Source: Lotus japonicus
Lineage: Eukaryota > Streptophyta > Magnoliopsida > Fabales > Fabaceae
Direction: 5' to 3'
DNA length: 64,000 nt
Assembly: GCF_012489685.1 (NCBI RefSeq)
Contig: NC_080042.1
Span: forward strand, 64,501-128,500
Position 1 is the stretch's first letter. Every line of letters begins with the position of its first letter. Of this stretch, positions 35,818-46,179 are shown in pieces. A program made the translations under genes and the position numbers. The notes under the pieces are model-generated. The model made no database searches. It saw only the letters and a list, made by a program, of their open reading frames with translations, and was not told the DNA's origin.

Positions 35818-36035
35818 ACTTAGGGAAAAAATGTAAACAGAACGAGTGTATGATGTAAACAGAAAAATATTATGAATAAAAGGATTTTTGCAAACATATG
35901 TGACACAAATATATAGAGATATGCATATATAATCACAAACGAACAAAAAAGAATAAATAAATAAAAAGAAACAGAGTTTAAAAAGAAGATAAAACAAAGA
36001 TAACGAAAAAGAAGGAAAAAGAAGAGATCCTAAAA

Positions 36036-38213
36036 CTAAGGTTTGTCAGTGCGTCGCAGAAGTTCCATCATCATGTGCTTCATCTCAATCAGCATGGATT
36101 CATGAGTGTCAAGACGCTGTTCCATGATGTCGAGTCTGGATGAGCTTGGCTGAGTAGAACCGGAAGGAACATTCTGAGCAGCTTGAGGATCTGGAGTGGA
36201 AGCAGAAGCAGCAGGAGTAAACACAACTGGTGCAAGTGCTTGGCATCTAAGGGCTTCAGCCTCAGCTTCAAGTCGCTCTGCCTCTAGTCTGGCTTGTTCA
36301 GCTTGAGCTGCTGCTAGACGTGCAGCTTCTTCTGCTTGTTCTTTCTTTCTCTTGGCTTCTTCAATAGCTTCAAGAAGCTTATTTCTCTGTTCTAGTTCAT
36401 GAAGAGCCACCCTTCTAGCAAATCTTTGCTTGGCAGCCTCAATCCTCTGACTTCCCTCTGCATGCAGGAGCTGCATCATAATTGGAACTTGAGCCACTAG
36501 CCAAGTGCTCAGATTGTTCCACTCATCAGCCACACTTTCAGCATTCTCACTGAGGTCAGTCTGACCGTGCACATTGCGGAGCCTCAAGGAGGCTTCATGA
36601 TAGAAAATATTGATGCACTCAGAGAGAGATGTGGGTTGGAGGTGAGTAAAGGGAATGATGGAGAGGTTGGTTTCAGGAGAGGCTGGGTGATTGCTGCTAT
36701 GAGCTTCAGAGGCACCTTGTGGAGAACCAATGTTAATCATGGGAGCATTGGGTTCAGAGGTTCCAAGGTGAGGGTCTGAAGTTTCAACCAGAGGGTGAGG
36801 TGATCTAACCGAGGATTGGTTAGACACTGATTGTTCGGGTTCAGGGTCTGGTTGATTGGGCTCTTGTTGATCAGGGACAGGGTGAGTTTGTTGAGCCAAA
36901 GGGTCTGCCTCTTGTAAGGGATTGGCCAAGATAGGTTCATCTGGGTCAACTAGACGTTCAGGTCTAGGGCCAGGATATCTCCTAGGACTTGGACAAGTAA
37001 GGTAATATTCCTCTAAGGTAGACACCTTTTCTTTTCTAACCTCCATGAATTTTCTATTGGATTCAGAGTTATTGGAGGGAGAAGAGTCAGCAACATTGAT
37101 TGGAAAGGATACAGGTGTAAAGGCTGTTGAAGAGTCTGTATCCGTGGTTCTGACAGCAGGACGTTCTGATGCTCTGGGAACAGAGTGATCAGACGTTCTG
37201 GGTTGTGGTTCTATTTGGTTTGGCTCGGGTTGGTCATGGATGATGGGTTCAGAAGATAATGGGTCGTATGGAATGGTAATGAGAGAGGTTGGATCTTCTG
37301 ATCTAGAGGGTTGGTTCTGAAGCAAATTCCAGAGAGGTGCTTCAGTAGGGGAAGGTTGAAAGAAGGAAGATCTTGGGGAATGTGGTGGAGTGGTGGTTTG
37401 TGCGGCTGGCTGGGATTCAGGAATAGGAGTGAGGGGATTTGAGGAGTGTTTGAGCATAGCAGAAATAGGGAGTGCATCAAATAAATTCAAATCATCATCA
37501 GAAGCAAGTGCAGGCTTACTTGAATGTGCTGATGATCTAGTCACTCTGGCAGGAGGTTCAGTCCTTCTGACTACTTCAGCAGCTGGTGCCACCCGAGTAG
37601 GCTTCACCACGATTCTGACCTTCTTCTGCTTCTTCTTAGGAGGACCATCCTCACTATCACTATCATCACCATCATCAGGCTTTCTCTTCGTCTTCTTGAC
37701 CAGAGGGACATCAGATTCTTCAGAGGATTCTTCCAGAACCATCTTCCTCTGAGCTTTCTTCTTGGGAGGAGAAGGAAACTCTGGAGCTGGCGGCAGTCTG
37801 CTGAAGAAATCATCAAGATCAATTTCGAAGCCTTGAGCCCTTAGGTCTTCGACATAGCACCGGATGGCTTCAGGATTGTCTGCCTGAGTCCACAATGGGT
37901 AGTCATTCAGAGGCATCCGTCTGCTTCTGATCTCAGAGGATGTGTCTTCACGAGCAGGAGCAATCTTCTTCTGGACCAAACCCATCTTCTTCAGAGAGTT
38001 TGCAGTGAAGACATCACTGACAATGGTGCTCAAATCCTCTACACATCCAGCATTAACCAGATCTTGCACCAGGTGGCTTTCAATGAGAAAGTCTGAGAGC
38101 AGCCTCCCAAAAGGGATATATTTGATCGCAGACTTGATGGAGGCGGTGGTGCGAGACTTCCGGATGCATTCCTTCAAGTAGGAGAACAGGAAGTAGGGAA
38201 GGCAGATCTTCTC
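36036..38213 (-). pseudogene. SIRE-A ORF2 (envelope-like), part after an internal stop
   Basis: The part after the internal stop continues the frame of 38214-38894. It runs from a short ordered part (KECIRKSRTTASIKSAIKY, FLIESHLVQDLVNAG) through a long Pro/Ser/Thr/Glu-rich linker with basic patches (PPKKKQKKVRIVVKP) to a helical end with an Ala/Glu-rich coiled coil (QRNKLLEAIEEAKRKKEQAE, about 36240-36410). No transmembrane helix is evident. In SIRE elements this gene follows pol and has unknown function; the envelope label is historical. Confidence 0.7.
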
Positions 38214-38894
38214 CTAATCTTGGATGAAGAACAACATCACCTTCTGGTTGAAGTTGATGTAGTCTGGAGAACTGCCCTTCGGTCTCTGGTTTATGCAGTT
38301 GAGTAGGATCTTGTGCCAGATCCTGAGTTTGGGGTGAAGGTCCATCACCTTGTAACTCGTCTTGCCCGGTTTGAAGGTGGTGTACAGGGCCTGGTTGATT
38401 TTGTCTTTGGTGCTGGGTTTCAGCTTCGACTCAGTGAATTGGAACCGATACCCATAAGCAGTGTCTGCACCTAGCAGATTCACGAATGACTTCTCAGTGA
38501 TGATGATCTTTCTTCCAAGAATGTGAGAAACCACCTGAGTATCATCGCAGTCGGCGTGCTTCCAGAATTCCTTTACCAGCTTCTCATACACCGGTCCTTG
38601 AAGTCGGTTGAAGTAATTTCCCCAACCTTGAGCTTGGACTTCAGGACGAAGATCATACCCATTTGCAGCCAGGTTGTCGAGGTCGAATCTCCATTTTGCC
38701 AGGACTTGAAGTTCCTCAGGAGCAAATATGCAGTGAACGGCACAACCCCGTTCAGCAATTGGAACGATCTGCTCTTGAGCTTGAACTTGTTCTTGTGTCG
38801 GATTCTCAGAGCCCCTTTGACCCGTTGCTAGACCAACTACCATGTGAGGGAACTGAGGTGCATCTGCAGTAGATCTTCTGGTTTGTCTCACCAT
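38214..38894 (-). pseudogene. SIRE-A ORF2 N-terminal part, ending at an in-frame TAG
   Basis: The likely start is ATG 38894 (MVRQTRRSTAD) rather than the upstream 39050, because the upstream part is Phe/Ser/Leu-rich leader-like sequence. It encodes the conserved globular part (FAPEELQVLAKWRFDLD, PVYEKLVKEFWKHADC, SHILGRKIIITEKSFVNLLG) and stops at TAG (38216-38214). The same frame continues beyond for over 700 codons. The bases after the TAG do not match the CARYYA readthrough context described for SIRE1, so I take it as a mutation. Confidence 0.7.
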
Positions 38895-39337
38895 TTTGAA
38901 GTGGTTGAAGGTTTGAGGTAGAAGATGAAGGTTGAAAGATGAAGAGAGATCGAAAGAGAAATCGAGAAAAGGCGGTTTTGAAAAGCAGAGAGAGCGAGAG
39001 AGTGAAAACCGGAAGTGAAGAGAACGTGTGTGTATAGTGGGTTTTATCAAATAACCGTTGTTGATTCAAAAGCACTTTAAGATCAACGGTTGAAAATTAA
39101 AGATAGATAGTAACAGTAAAATACACAAATCACACACAGGTGATAAGCATATCTACACGCAATCATAACAGACTGTCACACGGGCACAAGGAACTATGCA
39201 TCAGAGATTCTGACACACATGTTGTTGTCTCAGCGTCAGAGTCAGTACCAGTGGGTACACACACTCTGATTGAGTTACCTTCTGGACTAGACATCTTCTG
39301 ATCAAGAAGTATCATAGTCAGAGGTTCTGATCCATCT

Positions 39338-40447
39338 TCACTCTGGACAAAAGTCCATGTTTAGATTTTTCAGAATAAAATTAAATCTATCCTCTGCTAA
39401 GGGCTTTGTAAAGATATCTGCCCATTGATGGTCAGTATCAACAAACTTCAGAAGAAGTACGCCCTTCTGTACATAATCTCTAATAAAGTGATACTTTACC
39501 TCAATGTGCTTTGCCCTTGAATGTAAGATAGGATTCTTACTCAATGAGATTGCAGCAGTGTTATCACAATAGATTGGGATATTGCTCTCAAGGATCTGAT
39601 AATCCTCCAGCTGATGTTTCATCCAGAGCATCTGAGTGCTGCATATTGCTGCTGAGATATATTCTGCCTCTGCAGTTGATAGTGCAATGGTTGATTGCCT
39701 CTTGCTTGCCCATGAGACTAGATTGCTTCCCAGAAATTGACAATTTCCGGAAGTACTTTTTCTCTCTGTTCTATCTCCAGCATAATCAGCATCACAATAA
39801 CCTGAAAGCTTATACTCTGATGTTTTCTTATACATCAAGCCAAGGTTAGTGGTGCCTTTCAAATACCTTAGGATCCTCTTAACAGCAGTTAAGTGGGTTT
39901 CCCTTGGATCTGATTGGAATCGAGCACATAAATGAACACTGAATAATATGTCTGGCCTAGATGCAGTTAAGTATAGAAGTGAACCTATCATGCCACGATA
40001 GAGCTTCTGACATACTTTACCACTTTTATCTTCTTTCTCCAGAATGCATGTAGGATGCATTGGAATCTTGGCCACTGTAGATTCCAGCATATTGCACTTC
40101 TTCAGAAGTTCTTTAGTGTACTTGCTCTGATGGATATATGTTCCTTCTGGTGTTTGATCAACTTGTATTCCCAGAAAGTACTTTAATTCTCCCATCATAC
40201 TCATCTCAAATTCAGCCTGCATCATCTCAGAAAATTCTTTGCATAGAGATTGATTAGCAGAACCAAATATAATATCATCAACATAAATTTGCACAATTAA
40301 GATATCATCTTTATAAGTCTTGCAAAAAAGAGTTGTATCTACTTTACCCCTTACAAACTCATTCTCCAGAAGGAATGAGCTGAGTCTCTCATACCATGCT
40401 CTGGGAGCTTGCTTCAGACCATAGAGTGATTTCTTCAATTTGAACAC
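39338..40447 (-). pseudogene. SIRE-A reverse transcriptase (C-terminal) and RNase H
   Basis: The frame covers [16 protein letters not shown], the YVDD catalytic loop (VQIYVDDIIFGS), the thumb/connection (GELKYFLGIQVDQ) and RNase H ([44 protein letters not shown]). It ends with TGA at 39338. It is joined to the preceding RT segment by a small deletion with frameshift near 40510-40525, so RT is not made whole. Confidence 0.8.
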
Positions 40448-41364
40448 ATGGTCTGGTTTCTTCTCATCTTCAAAACCTGGGGGTTGATGAACATAGACTT
40501 CCTCTTTACGTCCATCTGATGTAGAACTATGTTGTGATTTACTGAGAAAGAGATCAATAGTCTGATTGCCTCCAGTCTTGCTACTGGAGCAAATGTTTCA
40601 GTGTAGTCTATTCCTTCCTGCTGGCTGTAGCCTTGAGCAACTAGCCTTGCCTTGTTTCTGACTACATCACCTTTCTCATTCAGCTTGTTTCTGAATACCC
40701 ATTTCGTTCCAATAACATGAACATTCTCAGGCTTCTTCACTAAGCTCCAAACATCGTTCTTGGAAAATTGATTCAATTCTTCTTCCATGGCCAGAATCCA
40801 ATCCTTGTCCTGAAGAGCTTCATCTATGGACTTGGGTTCAATTAAGGACACCAATCCTTTCAGACTCAGCAAGGTCTCTTCAGAGGGTCTGAAGGCAGAT
40901 CTGGTTCTGACTGGTTCGTCTTTGTTGCCCAGAATCAATTCCTTAGGGTGAGCTGCAGTGATTCTGCTCTTCTTCAGAGTTTGTGAGTTAGAGGGACCAG
41001 CTTCTTCCTCTGGTTCATCTTCCTCTGGCTCAACTTCCTCTGGAGCTTTGCCTTTGTCAGAAACATTAATGCTTAAATCTGCAAACTTTTCAACTAGCTT
41101 TGACTGGTCAGAGTCAAGCTTATCATCAAATCTAACATGAATAGATTCTTCAATAGTCTTAGCATCAGTATTATAAAATCTAAAACCTTTAGATCTATCA
41201 GAGTAACCAAGTAATAGACACTTAGAAGACTTAGCATCAAATTTATGCAATCTATCCTTAGTATTGAGAACATAACAAACACAGCCAAAAGGATGAAAAT
41301 AAGAAATGTTGGGTTTTATGTTCTTCCACAATTCATAGGGAGTCTTATTCAGAATTGGTCTCAC
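40435..41364 (-). pseudogene. SIRE-A integrase C-terminus and RT N-terminus
   Basis: It contains the Copia integrase tail ([51 protein letters not shown]), an acidic linker ([15 protein letters not shown]) and the RT start ([28 protein letters not shown]). After HQMDVK the frame departs, and the SAFLNG motif present in the 26-kb SIRE copy is missing: about 30 bp are deleted and the frame is lost. Upstream it is separated from the protease-integrase segment by the TRIM insertion. Confidence 0.8.
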
Positions 41365-41394
41365 AGAGATTCTGTTCTGAATGTAACATGCTGT

Positions 41395-41760
41395 TGTAGG
41401 ATCACGCGCTTACCACTACGCCAAAACCAATTGGTGTTAGTGAGGGCGCAACGTTATTTCTTATAGCGTAGCAGACAGCGCCCCGTTTCGAATGCTACCT
41501 GCAGGCAGGATGCTGGCCCACCTGGACCCAACAATCCCCCCCCCCAGCACCTGCCAGCCAAACTAGCTGCACAGCATGCCTTCCGTGGGATTCGAACACG
41601 GGACCTGGCTCTGATACCACTTGTAGGATCACGCGCTTACCACTACGCCAAAACCAATTGGTGTTAGTGAGGGCGCAACGTTATTTCTTATAGCGTAGCA
41701 GACAGCGCCCCGTTTCGAATGCTACCTGCAGGCAGGATGCTGGCCCACCTGGACCCAACA
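41395..41760 (-). mobile_element. TRIM: 366-bp mini LTR element, TSD GCTGT
   Basis: Two 139-bp LTRs (41395-41533, 41622-41760) are identical and flanked by GCTGT (41390-41394, 41761-41765). On the minus strand the order is LTR, primer site TGGTATCAGAGCC (initiator tRNA-Met, just inside 41622), about 70 bp, a G10 polypurine tract (C run about 41536-41545 on plus), LTR. There is no coding capacity. Within the 5' LTR the minus strand has TGGCGTAGTGG (41640-41650) and inside the element GTTCGAATCC (41588-41597); these fit Pol III A and B boxes about 42 bases apart. It is inserted in the SIRE-A integrase region. Confidence 0.9.
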
Positions 41761-41767
41761 GCTGTAT

Positions 41768-42784
41768 TTACTGCCTCTGCCCAAAAGTGCTTGGCCATGC
41801 AGTTTCTTGGAGCATGGTTCTAGCCATCTCCTGAAGAGTTCTGTTCTTCCTCTCAACAACACCATTTTGTTGAGGAGTTCTGGGACAAGAGAAATCATGT
41901 GCAATTCCATAGGAATCAAACAGACTCTCAAACTTGTCATTCTCAAACTCTCCACCATGGTCACTTCTGACACGCACAATCCTACAAGCCTTCTCGTTTT
42001 GCACTTGAGCAATGAAGGTAGAGAACACAGCATGAGACTCATCCTTGCGGGTTAGAAACTTTACCCATGTCCAGCGGCTATAGTCATCAACAATAACCAT
42101 CCCATATCTCTTGCCACCTATAGACTCATTTTTCACTGGTCCAAACAGGTCGATATGCAGAAGTTCTAACGGCCTTGAGGTTGAGACAACATTCTTTGCC
42201 TTGAAAGGGACTTTTGTGAATTTGCCTTTCTGACATGCTTCACAAAGAGCGTCTGAAGCGAACTTCAGATTGGGTAAGCCCCTGACAAGGTTTAGCTTGC
42301 TCAGCTGAGAAATCTTTCTCATACTGGCATGCCCTAACCGTCTATGCCATACCCACTGCTCTTCATTAACAGACAGAAGGCACTTCACATTCTGAGCCTC
42401 CAACTCAGATAATCTGATCTTATAAATGTTGTTCTTCCTCTTGCTGTTAAACAGAACAGAGCCATCGATCTGACTTACAGCCCGGCAGGACTTTTGATTG
42501 AATATAACATCATAACCCTTGTCAGCTAATTGACTTATAGACAATAAGTTATGTGTTAAGCCGTCTACCAATAAAACATTATCAATGCATGGACTACTAT
42601 CTACACAAATAGTACCAGTACCAATAATTTTACCCTTTTCATTTCCTCCGAAGCCAACTTCGCCTCCAGGCTTAAGTTTCAGCTCTCGGAACATACGCTT
42701 TTCTCCCGTCATGTGACGCGAGCATCCACTGTCCAGATACCATGATTGGTGTTTCAGTGGAGCTATCAAGGATATCTGCAACAT
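41768..42784 (-). pseudogene. SIRE-A protease and integrase segment
   Basis: It starts in a frame overlapping the gag end. It has protease (WYLDSGCSRHMTG), the integrase HHCC zinc site (HRRLGHASMRKI, CEACQKGKF) and catalytic core (HIDLFGPV, RSDHGGEFEN, PRTPQQNGVVERKN). A frameshift near 41785-41800 ends it (after TMLQET), just before the TRIM. Gag and pol are in different frames here, whereas many SIRE copies keep a single frame, so the 113-bp overlap (42672-42784) probably reflects another indel. Confidence 0.8.
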
Positions 42785-44582
42785 AGATAATCTCGTCCTT
42801 AGGTACCCACTTTCTGGGTCCTCTTTTGTTAGTTACCCCAGAGGTTCTGATCACCTTGGGTGTCTCAACATAATATTTTAAAGGAATATTTGCATGATAT
42901 TTAGTCATAGAGAAAGATCCCTTTTTAAGAGGATGTTTAGCAACTTTAGCAGGTACAAGATCAGGCAATATGGTACCAGAGGGAACAAAGCATTCATATA
43001 AAGATTTAGCTTTAGACACAGAGGGCTCATTTCTAATTGGTTTAGAATAGCCAATGCCATGCATTCCATTTCTGCTTACGCCATAGATCATTGAAGCCAT
43101 TAAGCTTCTATCCACGCTTTTAGCTAGGAATCTTTGAAAAGACTTTTCATACTTAGATTCATTTCTACAATCAGAGGCATCACAGGCAACAATTTCTTCT
43201 AACTTCGCAATCTGGTTCTTAAGCACAGAGTTAGAATTTACCAAAGCATGATTTTCATTTTTCAAATCAGAAATAATTTTCTCATGTTCAGAAGGAGTCT
43301 TGGAAACAGCAGATAAGTTCTTTTTCAACTTTTTATGCTTAGACAATAAAGAGTTATACTTATCCATGATATCAGACAAAGCATGTTTCAGTTCAGAGGT
43401 AGAGAAAGAAGCGAATACCTCATTTTCATCGTCTGAGTTAGGATCTCCTTCTGATTCTGAGTCAGAGTCAACAGCTTCCTTTGACTCTGCTCCTTTGTCT
43501 TTGACAATTGCCATGAGTCCTTGGACTTCACCATCAGAGTCAACATCCTCTGACTCTGATTCATCAAATGTCACCATCAGACTCTTCTTCGTCTTGAAGT
43601 GCTTCTTTGGCTTCTTGTCTTTCTTCAACTTTGGACAATCACTTTTGTAGTGCCCAGACTCTTTGCACTCAAAACATGTGACTTCCTTGATTGAAGACTT
43701 CTTCTGGCCTGAGGACTCATACTTTCCTTTTGCCTTTCCAGAGCCTTTGAACTTGCTCTGCCTGTGCTTCCAGATGCGGTTGAGTCTCTTGGAGATCAGA
43801 GTCAGCTCATCTTCATCAGAATCTTCTGATGCTTCTTCAGATTCTTCTTCTTCAGCTTGAAGAGCCTTTGACTTCTCAACCTTAGCCTTTTCAGATTTGG
43901 ATTTCAAGGCTATGGACTTTTTCCTCAGATCTTGCATCTCTGAGCGCTTCAACTCATGGCATTTCAAAATGCTGATGAGTTCTTCTAAACTCATATTCTC
44001 AACGTCTCTCGTGAGCTCTATTGAAGTCACCAAAGGCATCCAACTTTCAGGAAGACACCTGATGACCCTTATGACATGATCTTTTGTTGTGTAGCTCTTG
44101 TTGAGAGGTCGTATGCCAGCTACAAGCAACTGAAATCTGGAGAACATTTCTTCAATGGACTCATTTGGCTCCATGATGAAGGATTCATACTTTTGGATCA
44201 AAGACAATGCCTTTGATTCTTTGATTTTCTTGTTTCCTTCATGAGACATCTTCAGAGATTCAAAAATGCCTTTAGCAAACTCACGATCTGTAATCTTCTG
44301 GTACTCTTCATAGGAAATAGCACTTAGAAGAATTGCTCTTGCTTTGTGATGTTGTGAGTACAGCTTCTTTTGATCTGCAGTCATCTCTGACCTTGGGATC
44401 TTCTTGCCATCTGCATCAACTGGACGCTCGTAGCCATCCACAATAATATCCCAGAGATCTGCATCGAAACCCAGAAAGAAACTTTCCAGTCTATCTTTCC
44501 AATATTCGAACCTTTGACCGTCGAACATAGGAGGCTTTGCATTGTAACCATCTCTTTGAGTTTCACTGGTGGTGGCAGCCAT
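42672..44582 (-). CDS. SIRE-A gag (636 aa)
   Basis: The frame starts at ATG 44582 (MAATTSETQRDGYNAK), 72 bp inside the 5' LTR. A UBN2-type Copia gag domain (PPMFDGQRFEYWKDRLESFF to about residue 215) is followed by acidic linkers, a zinc knuckle CFECKESGHYKSDC (DNA about 43635-43680), and a long C-terminal part with coiled-coil-like DIMDKYNSLLSKHKKLKKNL. SIRE gag proteins are unusually long, as here. It ends by running out of frame in the protease region (GRKAYVPRAET). The gag portion itself appears intact. Confidence 0.85.
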   Translation of the reverse strand: MAATTSETQRDGYNAKPPMFDGQRFEYWKDRLESFFLGFDADLWDIIVDGYERPVDADGKKIPRSEMTADQKKLYSQHHKARAILLSAISYEEYQKITDREFAKGIFESLKMSHEGNKKIKESKALSLIQKYESFIMEPNESIEEMFSRFQLLVAGIRPLNKSYTTKDHVIRVIRCLPESWMPLVTSIELTRDVENMSLEELISILKCHELKRSEMQDLRKKSIALKSKSEKAKVEKSKALQAEEEESEEASEDSDEDELTLISKRLNRIWKHRQSKFKGSGKAKGKYESSGQKKSSIKEVTCFECKESGHYKSDCPKLKKDKKPKKHFKTKKSLMVTFDESESEDVDSDGEVQGLMAIVKDKGAESKEAVDSDSESEGDPNSDDENEVFASFSTSELKHALSDIMDKYNSLLSKHKKLKKNLSAVSKTPSEHEKIISDLKNENHALVNSNSVLKNQIAKLEEIVACDASDCRNESKYEKSFQRFLAKSVDRSLMASMIYGVSRNGMHGIGYSKPIRNEPSVSKAKSLYECFVPSGTILPDLVPAKVAKHPLKKGSFSMTKYHANIPLKYYVETPKVIRTSGVTNKRGPRKWVPKDEIIYVADILDSSTETPIMVSGQWMLASHDGRKAYVPRAET

Positions 44583-44640
44583 TGTTTTTCACACCGGCCC
44601 GGATCACTGAACACTGTTAGGTGTGGTAATCAGAACTTGC

Positions 44641-44652
44641 GCTCTGATACCA
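44641..44652 (-). other. SIRE-A primer-binding site
   Basis: The minus strand reads ATT then TGGTATCAGAGC directly after the 5' LTR end (44655), complementary to the 3' end of initiator tRNA-Met. Confidence 0.9.
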
Positions 44653-44654
44653 AT

Positions 44655-45866
44655 TGAAGGTATGAAAAACGGTAGAAAGGGGGGGGGTTTGAATAACGTT
44701 TTCAGAACAAAACTTCCACCTTAAAGATTTAGACAAATCTTTCGAGAACTTAAGTGCTAAAGATAAGAGATAGAAAAGCACACAAGGATTTTATCCTGGT
44801 TCACTTGATAAATCACTCAAGCTACTCCAGTCCACCCGTTAAGGTGATTTCTTCCTTCTTAGAATGAAGGCAATCCACTAATCAGGTAAGAGTTACAACT
44901 GCACTTGAAACCTACAAGTGACTAACAATTACACTGACTTAGCTCACACTAAGATTCACTCTCTTAGTCTTCTCTAGGATCCGATCAACCTTGATCTCCT
45001 AAAGGAACTAAACAAACTGTTTATCAAAGAATTGTTTACAAGAGATTTGCTTCTAAAAAGCTGATTGTAAACTCAATGAATTTCAGATGAAAGAAAGCTT
45101 AGAATATTTTGAATATGTCTTGCGCGTGTGTATTACTTCTTCTAGCCGCTTCTTTCAATCTTCAGCCTCTATATATACTCCAAGGATTAGGGTTGAGCGT
45201 TGCATGGGAAATGCTACCGTTGGAGGGCAGTTCTGGAAAATCCAGCTTCTGCTGTGGCTGAGAACGTTAGGTAGGTCGTCAGGAAGGTACACTTGCTTTT
45301 GTACTTGGATAGCGACTTGACCTTTTAACCTAGGAGACTTCTGATCAGAGGAATACTTCATATTGGAACTTGTGAAGCCGGTTGATCAGAGTCAGAGGGA
45401 AAGCACAGATCCTCTGACCATTGTATCTTCTGATTCTGAACTCAGACGGAAGAACATGGCCTTCAGAGTTTCTTGCTTCTGGACTTCAGAGTTTCCACTA
45501 TTCAGCTTCTGCAACTTCAGAGTCTTCAACACCATCAGAACATCTGAACCTTCAGTGTTTCTTGGTTATCAGAACTTCTGGATCTTCAGAGCTTTTAGTG
45601 ACTGAGTCCTCATCAGAGTTTGTATAACTTCAGAACTTCTGAAGCTTTTCCACTGTTCATACTGAACATGGTGAATGCGAAAGCGTTGCTTGGGTTACTC
45701 TTTATACACAGTGCTTCTGATTTGTGTGAGATTGAGTTGAGGTCAGAGCCTGTAAATAGCACACTCAGAAAAACACGTTAGAGTACCACAATTGTTCATA
45801 TCAAAAGGTTAACTTGTAATCATCAAAACATAGAGTTGTACTACTAGATCAAAACTTGATCTTACA
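44655..45866 (-). repeat. SIRE-A 5' LTR
   Basis: 1212 bp, matching 33416-34626 except for one substitution (45528) and one extra G in the G run near 44679-44687. A TATA motif is on the minus strand near 45169-45180. Confidence 0.95.
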
Positions 45867-46179
45867 GTACGCACTGATACGATGATTGTTAAGTGACGAC
45901 TGTAATTTGTAACACTACTGCATTTCATGGACAATATCTAATTAACTCTATCTAAGTTGATTATCAACCAACGTTATAAATGTATTGTTTTGAGTAAGAG
46001 GCAAAGAAGCAGAACAATGAGGGTTTCACTTTCGCTTAATGAAAAGAAGACATATGTCTTTTAACTTGGAAAAGGTTAAACACATTACTGTAAAGGTTTG
46101 GGTATACATGGAATAAAATATTATAAGTATGGTTAAATGGGTAATTATGTATGTCAAAATTTAAATAAATAAATACTTT

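Larger units (their letters stand above)
33416..45866 (-). mobile_element. SIRE-A: complete Copia SIRE-lineage element, TSD GTACG
   Basis: 12,451 bp with LTRs 33416-34626 and 44655-45866 and GTACG at 33411-33415 and 45867-45871. The LTRs differ at one base (T 34288 against A 45528) and by one G in a homopolymer, so insertion is very recent. Reading on the minus strand: primer site, gag, protease-integrase, RT-RNase H, spacer, ORF2, then an oppositely oriented small gene and 3' LTR. A TRIM sits in pol. Several frame breaks make it non-autonomous. Confidence 0.95.

Noticed and set aside
36567..37752. Plus-strand ORFs opposite SIRE ORF2
   Set aside because: They mirror the low-complexity linker of ORF2 and, unlike 35425-35817, have no promoter or independent structure.
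41580..41660. True tRNA gene in the TRIM
   Set aside because: A and B boxes are present but no full cloverleaf with acceptor stem can be formed, and the primer-binding site lies between them.
41395..41760. Retrozyme (hammerhead ribozyme element)
   Set aside because: The size would fit, but I find no CTGATGA and GAAA hammerhead core on either strand.
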